64,000 nt of DNA from Deltaproteobacteria bacterium HGW-Deltaproteobacteria-4 (GCA_002841765.1 PHAV01000008.1:1-64000), one strand, 5' to 3'. Counted from the first letter of the stretch, positions 24,875 to 34,778 are shown. Numbers and translations are program-made. The notes: generated by a model not told the origin, from the sequence alone.

Positions 24875-26203
24875 TTACGGCGGCAGCGGCCAGTCGCTTT
24901 CATAGCCGGACGGATAAAAATTCTCTTTGGTGCGGTTGAAGTAGCCGAACTGAATGCGCGGCACCTCCGCCTTGATCCGCGCCAGCATCGCTGTCATGCC
25001 GATCCCCTCTCCCGAGATCTGCAAGGCATCGCGGTACATGACCGGATCGATACTGAGATTGCGCATCTGGATAAGGTCGACCCCGGTTGCCTGCACCAAT
25101 TGGAGAAGGGCAGCGATCTCTTCTTCCCGGTCATTCACTCCCGGATAGACGAGATAGTTGAGCATGGTGAAGAGACCGGCCTTTTTCGCCCGACCGATGG
25201 AGTCAACGACACTGGCAAAGGTGTAGCCCTTGGGCCGGTAGTAAGCGTTGTAGAGCTCTTCCTGTGCCGAGTTAAGGGAGACGCGGATCGAGTCGATCCC
25301 GGCCGCCGCAAGTTCGTCGACCGCATCCGGCAGGGAGGCATTGGAATTGAAGTGGATCGTGCCGCGACTCGTCGCCAGCCGCATCTGGCGGACAGCGGCG
25401 CTGATCGTTGGCCATTGCAGGATCGGATCCCCTTCGCACCCCTGGCCAAAGGAGACAATGGAGTTTTCAGCCTGCTGCAAATGGGGGATGGCAACCTCGC
25501 AGAGCTCCTCGACGCTCGGCACAAAGCTGATGCGGTCCTGACTCGCCGGGCAGCAGTCCGACTCCTGCAGCGAGATACAGCCGAGGCAGCGGGAGTTGCA
25601 GATCGGTGAGGTCGGCAGCGGCGCTTCCCAGCGGCGGAAGAAGAGGTTCTTGGCGGCAAAGCAGTGGTAATCGACGGCACAACGCGAGAGCTGCTCGTAA
25701 AGGCGGTTCTGCGGATGCGCCGCGATGGTCGCCCGCACCAGCGGATCGAGCTGGCGGTCGTCGAAGTGTTCGGGATTCCACTGCGGATTGCGATCTACCC
25801 GCACCGCCGCCGCGTAGAAGCGTTCTTCCTCGACACACCAGCCGACCGCAGTGTACGACCAGAGGGGGAGAGTCACTGCCTTGCGGTCATAATCGGCCGC
25901 CGGGAGGAGGGTGCGGGTAAAGGCCGGGGTCAGGAAGGTGCTGACCGCCTGGATCTTGCCGCCGCCCCAGCTGCGCGGCAGCCGGTCAAGGGTCTTGAGG
26001 ACACCGCTTTTACGGTCAAAGCCGATCGGCGGCGTGCCGGGAATGGTAAAGAGGCGGCTCCCCTCGGGGAGAGGGATAAGCTCGTCCGGCCGGGGAGCGC
26101 GGCAGACCGTGCCGTTCATCCCGGCGAGGAGGAGATCAGGATGTTCAAAGACCTCGCCGCCTTCGTCAGCGACGACGGCAAGGATGGTTTTATTCTTGTT
26201 CAT
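24875..26203 (-). CDS. Radical SAM protein with a long N-terminal extension
   Basis: 442 residues from ATG 26203; ATG 26218 is an alternative and no start has an ideal ribosome site. The cluster motif is C202-x3-C206-x2-C209 (CNSRCLGC), unusually far from the N-terminus, followed by SLQESDCCPASQDRI with two extra Cys. SFGQGCEGDPIL replaces the usual GGEP, and residues 245-400 form the rest of the barrel (IHFNSNASLP, IDSIRVSLNSAQEELYNAY, NYLVYPGVND). The first 200 residues read like a beta-rich domain of unknown role. It is a distinct radical SAM branch; the substrate is unknown. Confidence 0.8.
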   Translation of the reverse strand: MNKNKTILAVVADEGGEVFEHPDLLLAGMNGTVCRAPRPDELIPLPEGSRLFTIPGTPPIGFDRKSGVLKTLDRLPRSWGGGKIQAVSTFLTPAFTRTLLPAADYDRKAVTLPLWSYTAVGWCVEEERFYAAAVRVDRNPQWNPEHFDDRQLDPLVRATIAAHPQNRLYEQLSRCAVDYHCFAAKNLFFRRWEAPLPTSPICNSRCLGCISLQESDCCPASQDRISFVPSVEELCEVAIPHLQQAENSIVSFGQGCEGDPILQWPTISAAVRQMRLATSRGTIHFNSNASLPDAVDELAAAGIDSIRVSLNSAQEELYNAYYRPKGYTFASVVDSIGRAKKAGLFTMLNYLVYPGVNDREEEIAALLQLVQATGVDLIQMRNLSIDPVMYRDALQISGEGIGMTAMLARIKAEVPRIQFGYFNRTKENFYPSGYESDWPLPP

Positions 26204-26383
26204 GTATTGTTTTACCATTCTCCAGCAGTGATCATTTTGAAGAGGGAAGACTAGCACATGATGGCTTGCACGGCAATTTTTGACTCAATATGCTTTGATT
26301 TTCGTTGCGTCGTCGTTTAAAAACGCCTACTTTTGGTGCGCCGTTGCGTGAAAAACTGTCTTGCCAGATTTTCGAAGGATGTC

Positions 26384-26719
26384 ATGATGCAAACCCTGCT
26401 CAAAATCGCCCTCAGCGTCGCCATTATCCTCACCGCCACCGGCGTGGCCAAACGCTTCCCCTCCGCCGCCGGGCTGATTGGGGTCATGCCGTTGACCGGG
26501 GTACTGGTGCTGGTCTGGGTCTATGTCGAGAGCCAGGGCAACCCGCAGGTCATGCAGACTTTCAGCCGCGGCGCCTTTTGGGGACTGCTGCCAACCCTCC
26601 TCTTCTTTCTCGTCGCCTTCCTTTGCTTCCGCAAGGAGTGCTCCCTGAGCATCGTCCTGATTGCCAGCTTCGCGGCCTGGGGTTTGGGAGCGCTGGTGCA
26701 TCAATGGCTGCTGAAGTAA
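26384..26719 (+). CDS. DUF3147-like small membrane protein
   Basis: 111 residues from ATG 26384 (AAGGA four bases upstream; ATG 26387 also possible). There are four hydrophobic segments: LLKIALSVAIILTATGVA, AAGLIGVMPLTGVLVLVWVYV, AFWGLLPTLLFFLVAFLCF and LSIVLIASFAAWGLGALV. KRFPSAAGLIGVMPLT is typical of the DUF3147 family. Divergent from the radical SAM gene. Function unknown. Confidence 0.75.
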   Translation: MMQTLLKIALSVAIILTATGVAKRFPSAAGLIGVMPLTGVLVLVWVYVESQGNPQVMQTFSRGAFWGLLPTLLFFLVAFLCFRKECSLSIVLIASFAAWGLGALVHQWLLK

Positions 26720-26777
26720 GAGGACCAATCGAAAAACTTTAAGGAATTGCTACAAAATCACCCAAGGAGCTTGAATC

Positions 26778-27785
26778 ATGGAACAGCGCAAACTCGGATC
26801 CCAAGGATTAACCGTCTCGGCCCAGGGCCTCGGCTGCATGGGGATGTCCGACTTCTACGGCGAACGCAACGAAGTGGAGTCGATTGCCACCATTCACCGC
26901 GCCCTCGATCTCGGCGTCAATTTCCTCGACACCTCCGACATGTATGGCCCCTGCACCAATGAAGAGCTGATCGGCGGCGCCCTCAAGGGGCGGCGCCAGC
27001 AGGCGATCGTCGCCACCAAGTTCGGCATCATGCGCAGCAGTACCCCTGCCGCAGGGGGAGGCTGGGCGCCGGTCACCGGCATCAACGGCCGGCCGGAGTA
27101 TGTCCGCGCCGCCTGCGACGCTTCGCTGCAGCGGCTGGGGATCGACCATATCGACCTTTACTACCAGCACCGTGTCGATGCCGATGTGCCGATCGAAGAG
27201 ACGGTCGGGGCGATGGCCGACCTCGTCACTGCCGGCAAGGTCCGCTTTCTCGGCCTCTCAGAAGCCGGGGTCGCCACCATCCGCCGCGCCCATGCTGTCC
27301 ACCCGATCAGTACCCTGCAGAGCGAATACTCCCTCTGGAGTCGTGACCTTGAGGACGACGTCCTCCCGACCCTGCGCGAACTCGGCATCGGCCTCGTTGC
27401 CTACAGCCCCTTGGGCCGCGGCTTTTTGACCGGCGAACTGAAGAGCCCCGACGACTTCCCCGCCGACGACTACCGTCGCAACTCCCCCCGCTTTCAAGGG
27501 GAGAACTTCCAAAAGAATCTCGAAGTCGTAGCGCGAATCAAGGCGATTGCCCATCACAAGGGGATCACCCCCGGCCAGCTCGCCCTCGCCTGGGTCATGG
27601 CGCAAGGGGAGGATATCGTACCGATTCCAGGGACCAAACGCCGCAAATATCTGGAAGAGAATATCGCCGCCGCCAGAGTCAAAATCAGCGCCGACGAGAT
27701 GACGGAGATTGCCGAGGCGCTCCCCAAAGGGACGGCGAGCGGCGAGCGCTACCCGGCCTACATGATGGCCTTCCTTAACCGCTAA
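26778..27785 (+). CDS. Aldo/keto reductase
   Basis: 335 residues, NADPH-dependent. Family signatures: [20 protein letters not shown] (catalytic D and Y), ATKFGI (K), DLYYQHRVD (H, with the residues before it) and [15 protein letters not shown] for cofactor binding. The closest general type is the AKR13-like stress reductases. AAGGAG lies upstream and a terminator-like hairpin follows at 27854. The substrate cannot be inferred from context. Confidence 0.92.
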   Translation: MEQRKLGSQGLTVSAQGLGCMGMSDFYGERNEVESIATIHRALDLGVNFLDTSDMYGPCTNEELIGGALKGRRQQAIVATKFGIMRSSTPAAGGGWAPVTGINGRPEYVRAACDASLQRLGIDHIDLYYQHRVDADVPIEETVGAMADLVTAGKVRFLGLSEAGVATIRRAHAVHPISTLQSEYSLWSRDLEDDVLPTLRELGIGLVAYSPLGRGFLTGELKSPDDFPADDYRRNSPRFQGENFQKNLEVVARIKAIAHHKGITPGQLALAWVMAQGEDIVPIPGTKRRKYLEENIAAARVKISADEMTEIAEALPKGTASGERYPAYMMAFLNR

Positions 27786-27853
27786 ATTTTCAAAGCAGCA
27801 AAGTCCCAAGGAGGCATTTTCATTTAAAATCTGCTATACCTTGTCCAGACAAG

Positions 27854-27889
27854 AATGACCCCCTCAAACAAGACGGCGGGTCATTTTTG
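27854..27889 (+). terminator. Probable terminator after the aldo/keto reductase gene
   Basis: AATGACCC, 16-base loop, GGGTCATT followed by TTTGT. The stem is 8 bp with a large loop, so efficiency is uncertain. Confidence 0.5.
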
Positions 27890-27926
27890 TGCCCACCAAT
27901 CAAAAGAAACAAAATGGAGCCCCTGC

Positions 27927-29189
27927 ATGGAGAATAGAAGACAAACCCTCAACCGCAACAAAACCATCGCCACCGGCCTCATGGTCGGCGCGGCACTCCT
28001 CTTTATCATCGCCCGCAGCCGTCACGAACTCGGGGCCTGGGAGTGGGTCGGCGCCTTTGCCGAGGCGGCGATGGTCGGCGCCTTTGCCGACTGGTTTGCC
28101 GTGGTCGCGCTCTTTCGCCACCCCCTCGGTCTGCCGATCCCCCATACGGCGATCATCAAGAACAAGAAGGAGACGATTGCCGGAAATCTCGCCGACTTTA
28201 TCCGCGACAAGTTCCTTGCACCTGCAACCCTGACCGCCAAGCTGCGCGCCTACAATCCGGCCGGACGGCTGAGCAGCTACCTTGTCGACCCCGTCAATGC
28301 CGAGCTGGTGGCCCGGGGAATGAGCCGCGTCCTCGCCGAGTCCCTCGACTTTCTCGATGACGAGCGGGTGCAGAAGGTGGTGCGCGCCGCCCTCTCCGAT
28401 CAGGTCGAAAAGTTCGACCTCTCGACCTCGGCCGGGGTGGTCCTCGACACCCTGCGCCACAAGAACCGCCACCAGGTCGTCCTCGACGATCTCCTCCGCC
28501 GCGGGGCAGCCTGGATTTCGACCCCGGAGGCGCAGGCCGGTCTCGCCGTGGCGATCGACAACATGATTAAAAAAGAGTATCCGATGATCAGCATGTTCAT
28601 CCCCAACCGCGAGGAGTTTTCTCAAGGGGCGGGGGAGAAGATCGTGCGCCGGCTCAACGAATACCTGCAGGAGGTCAGCACTGATCCTGAACATAAACTC
28701 CGCCAGTCCTTCGATCGCACCGTCGGCGAATTGATACGCCGGCTGCAATTCGACGAGGGATTACGGGCGCAGGTCGAAACGATCAAGCTGGAGATCGCCC
28801 ATAACGACCTGCTCAGCGCTTACGTGCAGAGCCTCGTCGGCGACCTCAAGGAGTGGCTGCGCCACGACCTGCAGCAGGACGGTTCCAAAGTCCGGGAGAA
28901 GATCGCCGAAGCGATCGGCGGCATGGCCGGAGCGTTGGCGACCAATCCGGAGCTGCAGGAGTCGCTGAACGAACACCTCGAAAAGCTGATCATCACCTAT
29001 GGAGACCCGCTGCGCAGCGCCATTGCCAAGCATATCACCGAGACGATGCAGGCCTGGGAGACGGAGGAGTATGTCAACGAAATTGAGTTGAGTATCGGCT
29101 CCGACCTCCAGTTCATCCGCATGAACGGCACCTTGGTCGGCGGCCTCATCGGCCTGGTGCTGCATGCCATCGGCCTGCTGCTGCGCTGA
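27927..29189 (+). CDS. DUF445 (YjiN-like) membrane protein
   Basis: 420 residues from ATG 27927, with GGAG eight bases before it. An N-terminal helix (TGLMVGAALLFIIA) and the conserved FAEAAMVGAFADWFAVVALFRHPLGLPIPHT stretch identify DUF445. Long helical repeats follow, and a C-terminal membrane helix (NGTLVGGLIGLVLHAIGLLL) closes the protein. Function unknown. A strong terminator follows. Confidence 0.9.
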   Translation: MENRRQTLNRNKTIATGLMVGAALLFIIARSRHELGAWEWVGAFAEAAMVGAFADWFAVVALFRHPLGLPIPHTAIIKNKKETIAGNLADFIRDKFLAPATLTAKLRAYNPAGRLSSYLVDPVNAELVARGMSRVLAESLDFLDDERVQKVVRAALSDQVEKFDLSTSAGVVLDTLRHKNRHQVVLDDLLRRGAAWISTPEAQAGLAVAIDNMIKKEYPMISMFIPNREEFSQGAGEKIVRRLNEYLQEVSTDPEHKLRQSFDRTVGELIRRLQFDEGLRAQVETIKLEIAHNDLLSAYVQSLVGDLKEWLRHDLQQDGSKVREKIAEAIGGMAGALATNPELQESLNEHLEKLIITYGDPLRSAIAKHITETMQAWETEEYVNEIELSIGSDLQFIRMNGTLVGGLIGLVLHAIGLLLR

Positions 29190-29209
29190 TCCCGCGCACA
29201 TCCATTGCA

Positions 29210-29258
29210 GAAGTAAAAAGCCCGCCCGGTCGCAGTGACCGGGCGGGCTTTTTACTTC
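29210..29258. terminator. Strong bidirectional terminator after the DUF445 gene
   Basis: GAAGTAAAAAGCCCGCCCGG, a short loop and the perfect inverse ending GGGCTTTTTACTTC. The 20-bp stem with A/T tracts at both feet can work in both directions, serving the plus-strand DUF445 gene and possibly the minus-strand exporter operon. Confidence 0.9.
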
Positions 29259-29282
29259 AATAAACCTTTAAGCTGAGACCTT

Positions 29283-29369
29283 GCCACCCCTAACCCCTCC
29301 TAAAATAGGAGGGGGATTTCAGGCTTTAAGCTCCCCTCCTTGCTTAAGGAGGGGCTGGGGGGTGGTCGG
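29283..29369. repeat. Double palindromic repeat, type A
   Basis: GCCACCCCTAACCCCTCCTA...TAGGAGGGGG and CTCCCCTCC...AAGGAGGGGCTGGGG in inverted pair, linked by AGGCTTTAAG, the same linker type as at 24770-24854. It lies just after the MacB-type permease gene. Confidence 0.8.
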
Positions 29370-29378
29370 TTTGTCCCC

Positions 29379-30596
29379 CTACTCGAAGCGTAACGCCTCA
29401 ATGGGATTGAGCTGGGAAGCTTTGCGCGCCGGATAGAAGCCGAAGAAGATACCAACCAATGCAGTGAATCCAACAGAACCGATAACGATCCCCGGCGAGA
29501 CGACGACCGACGAGCCGAGGAGAGCGCCGAGGAGGGAGGCGCTGCCGATACCGCAGGCGATGCCGATCATTCCGCCGATGAGGCTGAGGATAACCGCTTC
29601 GATGAGGAACTGGATAAGAATATCGCCGGGGCGGGCGCCGACCGCCATGCGGATGCCGATCTCGCGGGTGCGCTCGGTGACCGAGACGAGCATGATATTC
29701 ATGATGCCGATGCCGCCGACGAGGAGCGAAACGCCGGCGACGGCGCTCAACAGCATGGTCAGCGTGCTGGTAATCTTCGTCGCCATGGTGTTAATTTCAG
29801 ACTGATCGCGGATAAGGACATCGTCGTCACTGCCGACTGGCAGACGATGGGCTTCGCGCATCAGGGTAATGATCTCGATCTTCGCCGCCGCCATCTCCTC
29901 CTCAGAACGGGCACTGGCCACGATATCGCGCACGGTCTTGCCGTCACTGAGGCGATAAAGGATCGTCGTCACCGGGGCGAGGATGATGTCGTCCTGATCT
30001 GAACCCATGGAGCTCTCCCCCTTGCTGGCGAGGACGCCGATGATCTTGAAGGGGACATTGCGGATGCGCATCTGCACCCCGATAGGATCCTGGCCGGGGA
30101 AGAGTGCATCGGCGACGGTCTTGCCAAGGATCGCTACCTTGCTGCTGGTCTTGACATCCCGTTCCGTAAAGTAGGCGCCACTCTCCAGGGTATAGTTGCG
30201 AATCCCTTGATAATCGACCCCCACCCCCATGACCGTTGTATTCCAGTTCGTCCGCCCGGCGATCACCTGTTCCTGGACCCGCACCACCCCCGAGACCCCG
30301 CTCAGGAGAGTGGCATGCTGTTTGAGTTTGGCAACATCCGCCAGCGACAGGTTGCTCATACTGCCGCTGGCGGCGCGGACCCCGGCACTCTGAGTGCTCA
30401 CTGGACGGATCATCAGGAGGTTGGTACCAAGGCCGGCGACCTGACTCTGGATGTCCGCTTGCGAACCGGAGCCGAGGGCGACCAAAGCGATGACGGCACC
30501 GACGCCGATGATCATGCCGAGCATGGTCAGTAAGCTGCGCATCTTGTTCTTGGCGATGCCGCGCAGAGCCACCAGGATGAGATTACTCCACTTCAT
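29379..30596 (-). CDS. MacB-like ABC transporter permease
   Basis: 405 residues with the MacB/FtsX layout: one N-terminal helix (RSLLTMLGMIIGVGAVIALVALG), a periplasmic domain of about 230 residues (MacB-PCD) and three C-terminal helices (LLSAVAGVSLLVGGIGIMNIMLVSV, then ILSLIGGMIGIACGIG and FTALVGIFFGFYPARKA). VTERTREIGIRMAVGARPGDI is characteristic. The ATPase is encoded separately just upstream and overlaps by 14 bp. It should use ATP energy to push substrates through the MacA-like adaptor and TolC. Last gene of the operon. Confidence 0.92.
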   Translation of the reverse strand: MKWSNLILVALRGIAKNKMRSLLTMLGMIIGVGAVIALVALGSGSQADIQSQVAGLGTNLLMIRPVSTQSAGVRAASGSMSNLSLADVAKLKQHATLLSGVSGVVRVQEQVIAGRTNWNTTVMGVGVDYQGIRNYTLESGAYFTERDVKTSSKVAILGKTVADALFPGQDPIGVQMRIRNVPFKIIGVLASKGESSMGSDQDDIILAPVTTILYRLSDGKTVRDIVASARSEEEMAAAKIEIITLMREAHRLPVGSDDDVLIRDQSEINTMATKITSTLTMLLSAVAGVSLLVGGIGIMNIMLVSVTERTREIGIRMAVGARPGDILIQFLIEAVILSLIGGMIGIACGIGSASLLGALLGSSVVVSPGIVIGSVGFTALVGIFFGFYPARKASQLNPIEALRFE

Positions 30597-31347
30597 CGCT
30601 ACCTCCCAGGCGACTCAAGGTCTCCGTTGCAATCAGGCGCTTGACGACGACTTCATCGCGAAGAATCCGGCCGTCACGGACTTCGATCAACCGCTTGGCG
30701 TGGGCGGCAATATCGGCTTCATGAGTGACGATAATCACGGTGATCCCTTGGGCGTTGAGGGCTTGAAAGATCGCAAGGACTTCGAGGCTGGTGCGACTGT
30801 CGAGAGCACCGGTCGGTTCGTCGGCGAGGATGATCGCCGGCTCGTTGACCAGGGCACGGGCGATCGCCACCCGCTGCTGCTGGCCGCCGGAGAGCTGGGT
30901 CGGCTGATGTTCCATGCGGTCACCGAGACCGACCCGTTGCAGCGCCGCCTCGGCATAGGCCCGAGCCGAACGCTGGCGACCACTGCGATCATAGAGGAGA
31001 GGAAGCTCAACATTCTCCAGTGCTGTCGTCCGCGCCAAGAGATTAAAGCCTTGAAAGACGAAGCCGATACGACGGTTACGGATGTCGGCAAGCTCTTTTT
31101 TATTGAGGCGGTTGATCTCCACCCCTTCGAGAACATATTCACCACTGCTCGGCTGATCGAGACAGCCGAGGATATTCATCAACGTTGACTTGCCTGAACC
31201 GGAGGCACCGATAATCGCCACGAACTCGCCGGAATTGATGGTCAGCGAAACATCGCGCAGGGCGTTGACGCTGGTCTCTCCGAGATCAAAGCGCTTGCCG
31301 ATCCCCTGCAGACGGATGATTTCTACGGGATCTATCTGAGTCTCCAT
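30583..31347 (-). CDS. MacB/LolD-type ABC transporter ATPase
   Basis: 254 residues. Walker A is GASGSGKST, the Q-loop is in FVFQGFNLL, the signature is [15 protein letters not shown], Walker B is [12 protein letters not shown] and the switch His is in VIIVTHEAD. It energises the permease whose start it overlaps by 14 bp, and it begins 2 bp after the adaptor gene. Normal family length is 225-250. Confidence 0.94.
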   Translation of the reverse strand: METQIDPVEIIRLQGIGKRFDLGETSVNALRDVSLTINSGEFVAIIGASGSGKSTLMNILGCLDQPSSGEYVLEGVEINRLNKKELADIRNRRIGFVFQGFNLLARTTALENVELPLLYDRSGRQRSARAYAEAALQRVGLGDRMEHQPTQLSGGQQQRVAIARALVNEPAIILADEPTGALDSRTSLEVLAIFQALNAQGITVIIVTHEADIAAHAKRLIEVRDGRILRDEVVVKRLIATETLSRLGGSDEVE

Positions 31348-31349
31348 GA

Positions 31350-32540
31350 TCAGCGGCCTCCGCCGCCGCCACCAGGCGGCGCGGGCAGCAGGCGAGACAT
31401 GAGCCCCTTCTTCCCTTCCTTTGCCGCCGGGGCCACACCACTGACGACTTTCATCCCGTCCTGCACCGCAGCGCTGCTGACGACAACTTTACTGCCGTCA
31501 CTGACACCGGTGCTGACTTGCAGCATCTGCAGATTCTTCTGCGGGTCAAGAATGTAGAGACGCCCCGCGCCGCTCGGAAGGACCGCTAGTTTTTCCCCCG
31601 CGGCCGGCACAAAACGGAGGGCCGCATTGGGAACAAGGAGCGCATCCTCCGCCTGCTCAACGATAAAATCGGCGGTCGCGGTCATCCCCGGCAGGAGGAG
31701 TCCCTGATCATTGGCGGCGCGCACCACCACCGTGTAGTTGACGACGTTGGAGATCGTTGTCGGCTGGCGGCGGATCTGACTGACAATCCCGTCAAAGCGT
31801 TCATCCGGCCAGGCCTGGACGGTAAAGCGCACCTTCTGTCCTTGCTGAATCAGCCCGATATCGCTTTCGTCGACATTGGCTTCGATCTGCATCTGTTTGA
31901 GATCGTTAGCGATGACAAAGAGGGTCGGGGTATTGAGACTGGCAGCGACGGTCTGGCCGGCATCGACACTGCGGGTAATAATCGTCCCGTTAATCGGCGC
32001 GCGAATCACCGTGTAGTCGAGATTACTCTGCGCCCGGATCAGGACCGCTTTGGCTGACTGCAAGTCGGCACGGGCGATTTCGACGGCGGTACGGGTCGGA
32101 AGGAACTCCTGGGCAGAAAGATATCCCTTGGCGACCAAGGGCTGGTTGCGTGCAAAATCTTCCTCCGCTTGCTGCAAAGTGGCTTTGGCCCGATTCACTC
32201 CGGCCTCGGCATCCGACTTCGCCGCCTGATAGAGGGATTGATCGAGGACTGCAAGAATCTGCCCTTTTTTCACCGGATCGTTAAAGTCGACGAGAAGTTT
32301 GTCGATGGTCCCGGAGATCTGGGTGCCGACGTCGACGGTCTCCACAGCAGCGAGGGTGCCGGTACTGGAGATGATATTCTCCAGAGTGCCGCGTTCGATG
32401 GTGGCAAAGAGGTAGTCAGGTCGCGCCGTCGCTTGACTCTGTCCCTGCTGCCAGGAATAGCCCCCCCAAAGGAGGACAATCAGGATCAGGGTGGCACTCC
32501 CCCAGAGGAGTCTTTTCTTCGTGAATAAAGCCGATTCCAT
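31350..32540 (-). CDS. MacA-like periplasmic adaptor
   Basis: 396 residues from ATG 32540, with GGGAG eight bases upstream; the codon shares one base with the TolC stop (TAATG). A single N-terminal anchor (LLWGSATLILIVLLWGGYSW) precedes a barrel-sandwich domain (VDVGTQISGTIDKLLVDFNDPVKKGQ in part), a coiled-coil hairpin and a beta-barrel (VIRAPINGTIITRSVDAGQTV). The C-terminus is Pro/Gly-rich (PPGGGGGGR). It couples the ABC permease to the outer-membrane channel. Confidence 0.92.
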   Translation of the reverse strand: MESALFTKKRLLWGSATLILIVLLWGGYSWQQGQSQATARPDYLFATIERGTLENIISSTGTLAAVETVDVGTQISGTIDKLLVDFNDPVKKGQILAVLDQSLYQAAKSDAEAGVNRAKATLQQAEEDFARNQPLVAKGYLSAQEFLPTRTAVEIARADLQSAKAVLIRAQSNLDYTVIRAPINGTIITRSVDAGQTVAASLNTPTLFVIANDLKQMQIEANVDESDIGLIQQGQKVRFTVQAWPDERFDGIVSQIRRQPTTISNVVNYTVVVRAANDQGLLLPGMTATADFIVEQAEDALLVPNAALRFVPAAGEKLAVLPSGAGRLYILDPQKNLQMLQVSTGVSDGSKVVVSSAAVQDGMKVVSGVAPAAKEGKKGLMSRLLPAPPGGGGGGR

Positions 32541-33880
32541 TATTGCTTCTCCCATTCATTCAGCAGCGCTTCCATCGCCGCATCATCGCCGCGCGCCTGG
32601 AACAGTGCCATGCTGCGGGTGAGGAGGGCGTAGTGCGCTTTGATTTCATCGTACTTAGCCGTAACCAAAGAGGTGCGGGCCTGGGTCACTTCGATCAACT
32701 TGCTGGCGCCGACGCGGTAGCGTTCCGACTGCGCCGCCCATGCTTCCTGTGCCGACTGCAATTGGCGGGTCGTCACTTCGACCTGTTGCCGGACCATGCG
32801 CAGCTCCGCTTCCGCCTGGGCAATATCTCCGGTCACCGCCAGCTTGAGCTTCTCGGCATCCAGACGGCTGTTCTGCGCGGCGATCTGCGCGGTCGCCACA
32901 CTGTAACGATTCTGCCCGCGATCGAAGAAGGGGAGGTTGAGGCTAACGCCGATGCTGGCATAACGATTATCATCGCTGAACTGGTTGGAAAAGCTGCCGC
33001 TGCTATGACTGTTATAACTGCTGCCGAGAGCGGCAGTGAGATCGATCGTCGGCCAACGTCCGGCCTGAGCCTGCTCAATGCGCGCCTGCGCTGCGGCCTG
33101 CGCTTCGACTGTGGCGAGGAGATCGGGGCGCGTTCCGCCTGACGCCGGGAGGGTTATCTCGGTGAGGAAGAGCTGTGGAGCCGACGGCCCCTTCAGATCC
33201 ACCTCGGTATCCGGCATGATGCCGATCGCTTGCAGGAGCTGCATGCGACTGACCGTGGCGTTACGCTCGGCACTAAGGAGATTGAGGCGAGACTGAGCGG
33301 TCGCGGCCTGCTGCTGGTAAAGATCACTGATCGGATTGACGCCGGCGTCGACCAGGGCAGAGATGCGCTCTTCGAGTTGGCGGTTCACCGCGACGTTCTC
33401 CTCCTCCACCACGATCAGGGCCCGATCGGTCAGGGCCTGCATATACCCGCTGCTGATCGTCAGGAGCAGAGTCTGCTCGCTGCGTCGCAAGGTGTAGCGG
33501 TCAGCCGCCAGGGAAAAGGAAGCGCTACGGCGCCCCGCCAGATCCGCCCCGCCCCGGTACAGATTCAAACTCGAATTCAGCGACGAAGCGATTGCATCAC
33601 TCTTCCCGTCGACAGTAACGGATGATTCGGTGAAACGCTCACTCGCCGAAATGTTGAGGTCGAGGGACGGCTGCAGAGCCGTCTCCTTCAGGCGCAGGGA
33701 CTCGGCGGCAGTGGCGACCTGATTCTTCATCATGAGGAGATCGGGATTACGCTGCCGGGCCAACTGCACTGCCTGGCTCAAGGTCAGGCTCTGGACTTCA
33801 GCCGCAGCAGATCCCGTGCTGACGGAGAACGCCAAGAGGAAGAGGACGAAAACGAGGGAAAAGGGACGATGTCTCAACAT
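32540..33880 (-). CDS. TolC-family outer-membrane efflux protein of the MacAB-type system
   Basis: 446 residues; the signal peptide ends near STGSAAAEVQ. Two outer-membrane-efflux repeats of long helices are visible (LTLSQAVQLARQRNPDLLMMKNQ and ATVEAQAAAQARIEQAQAGR). It is the first gene of the exporter operon and overlaps the adaptor start by one base. A Spy-like protein gene lies 79 bp upstream on the same strand and may share the transcript. Confidence 0.9.
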   Translation of the reverse strand: MLRHRPFSLVFVLFLLAFSVSTGSAAAEVQSLTLSQAVQLARQRNPDLLMMKNQVATAAESLRLKETALQPSLDLNISASERFTESSVTVDGKSDAIASSLNSSLNLYRGGADLAGRRSASFSLAADRYTLRRSEQTLLLTISSGYMQALTDRALIVVEEENVAVNRQLEERISALVDAGVNPISDLYQQQAATAQSRLNLLSAERNATVSRMQLLQAIGIMPDTEVDLKGPSAPQLFLTEITLPASGGTRPDLLATVEAQAAAQARIEQAQAGRWPTIDLTAALGSSYNSHSSGSFSNQFSDDNRYASIGVSLNLPFFDRGQNRYSVATAQIAAQNSRLDAEKLKLAVTGDIAQAEAELRMVRQQVEVTTRQLQSAQEAWAAQSERYRVGASKLIEVTQARTSLVTAKYDEIKAHYALLTRSMALFQARGDDAAMEALLNEWEKQ

Positions 33881-33959
33881 GGGACTCCTTTTGTGGTGCC
33901 GGCGACAATCTCAGCGCTCAAACGGACATGACACCAGAGATTGTCGCCGGGTTCATTCC

Positions 33960-34451
33960 TTAGCGGCGACCGCCCTTGCGCTTTTCTCCCGGTTCAGGGC
34001 GAAGCTTGGCGGCTAAATTCCGCTGTTCCGGCGTCAGAAGGGCATCGATCTGACTATGCCTCCGAGCCCGAACAATGGTCAGTTCTGTCTCGATAGCACC
34101 GCTTTGCTCGGCTAAAACTCTGACCGCATTTTCGTCAAAGGGTTTTGCTCCCTCCGCCTGCCGCAGTTGCTGACGAATCTCCCGCTTCTTTTCATGCAGG
34201 GCCGCGGTCTTTTCCTGCTCCGCCGCCTGCACTTTCTTGATACTCGCCTGCTGCGCTTCGGTCAGATCAAGGATCTTGGTCATACGTTCAAGAAAGTGGC
34301 CGCCAGCGCGCTCCTTCCCGGTGCCGGGGGCGTCACAACGACCATCACACGGCCCGCCGCAGGGGCCGCCGGAGGGAGAGGCCGCGACATAAAGGGCCGA
34401 GCCGAGGAGGGTGAGGAGGGAAAGGGTGACGATGAGGATGCGTTTTTTCAT
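33960..34451 (-). CDS. Spy/CpxP-like periplasmic protein with a Gly/Cys-rich segment
   Basis: 163 residues from ATG 34451. The signal peptide (KRILIVTLSLLTLLGSALYVAA) leads into GGPCGGPCDGRCDAPG, a short Cys/Gly motif unusual for the family, then a helical LTxxQ region: KILDLTEAQQASIKKVQ and DALLTPEQRNLAAKL. Spy/CpxP proteins are periplasmic chaperones or metal sensors. It lies between a TolC-MacAB-like operon and a divergent BaeS/BaeR-like pair, matching the link between Spy and BaeSR known in E. coli. The three Cys suggest metal or disulfide chemistry. Confidence 0.82.
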   Translation of the reverse strand: MKKRILIVTLSLLTLLGSALYVAASPSGGPCGGPCDGRCDAPGTGKERAGGHFLERMTKILDLTEAQQASIKKVQAAEQEKTAALHEKKREIRQQLRQAEGAKPFDENAVRVLAEQSGAIETELTIVRARRHSQIDALLTPEQRNLAAKLRPEPGEKRKGGRR

Positions 34452-34639
34452 GGTTCTTCTCCTTTTGGTGTTACGGGCTGGAAAGGCTGCGGGGTTCAAG
34501 ACCCCTCGTTTTGTTGCAGTAACGATAACAGGGGAATGTGCAGGAAATGTGGAAGGAATGTGGAAATGCGCAAAAGCCGTCTGCCGGCGATGGATTGAAC
34601 GGCAGCAGTTGTGCTACTAAGAAAGGAAGAGTAAATGCA

Positions 34640-34770
34640 TCCAGCACACGGATCAAATCTGATTGAACGGATTTTCACGGATCAAACACGACCGAAGCGC
34701 CTTGCTTTATCTGTCTTTTATCCGTTCCATCCGTGCTATCCGTGTTCAATTGTCTTTTTTATATTCAAAG
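34640..34770. other. Divergent intergenic region between spy-like and baeS-like genes (34452-34778)
   Basis: This 327-bp gap holds the promoters of both divergent units. Its right half contains short reiterated phrases (GAACGGATTTTCACGGATCA, ATCCGTTCCATCCGTGCTAT, CCGTGTTCAAT) with inverted and direct similarity, of the kind found in dispersed intergenic repeats. I see no clear -35/-10 pair and no gene. Several in-frame codons upstream of 34779 are not coding-like. Confidence 0.4.
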
Positions 34771-34778
34771 GATCTACA

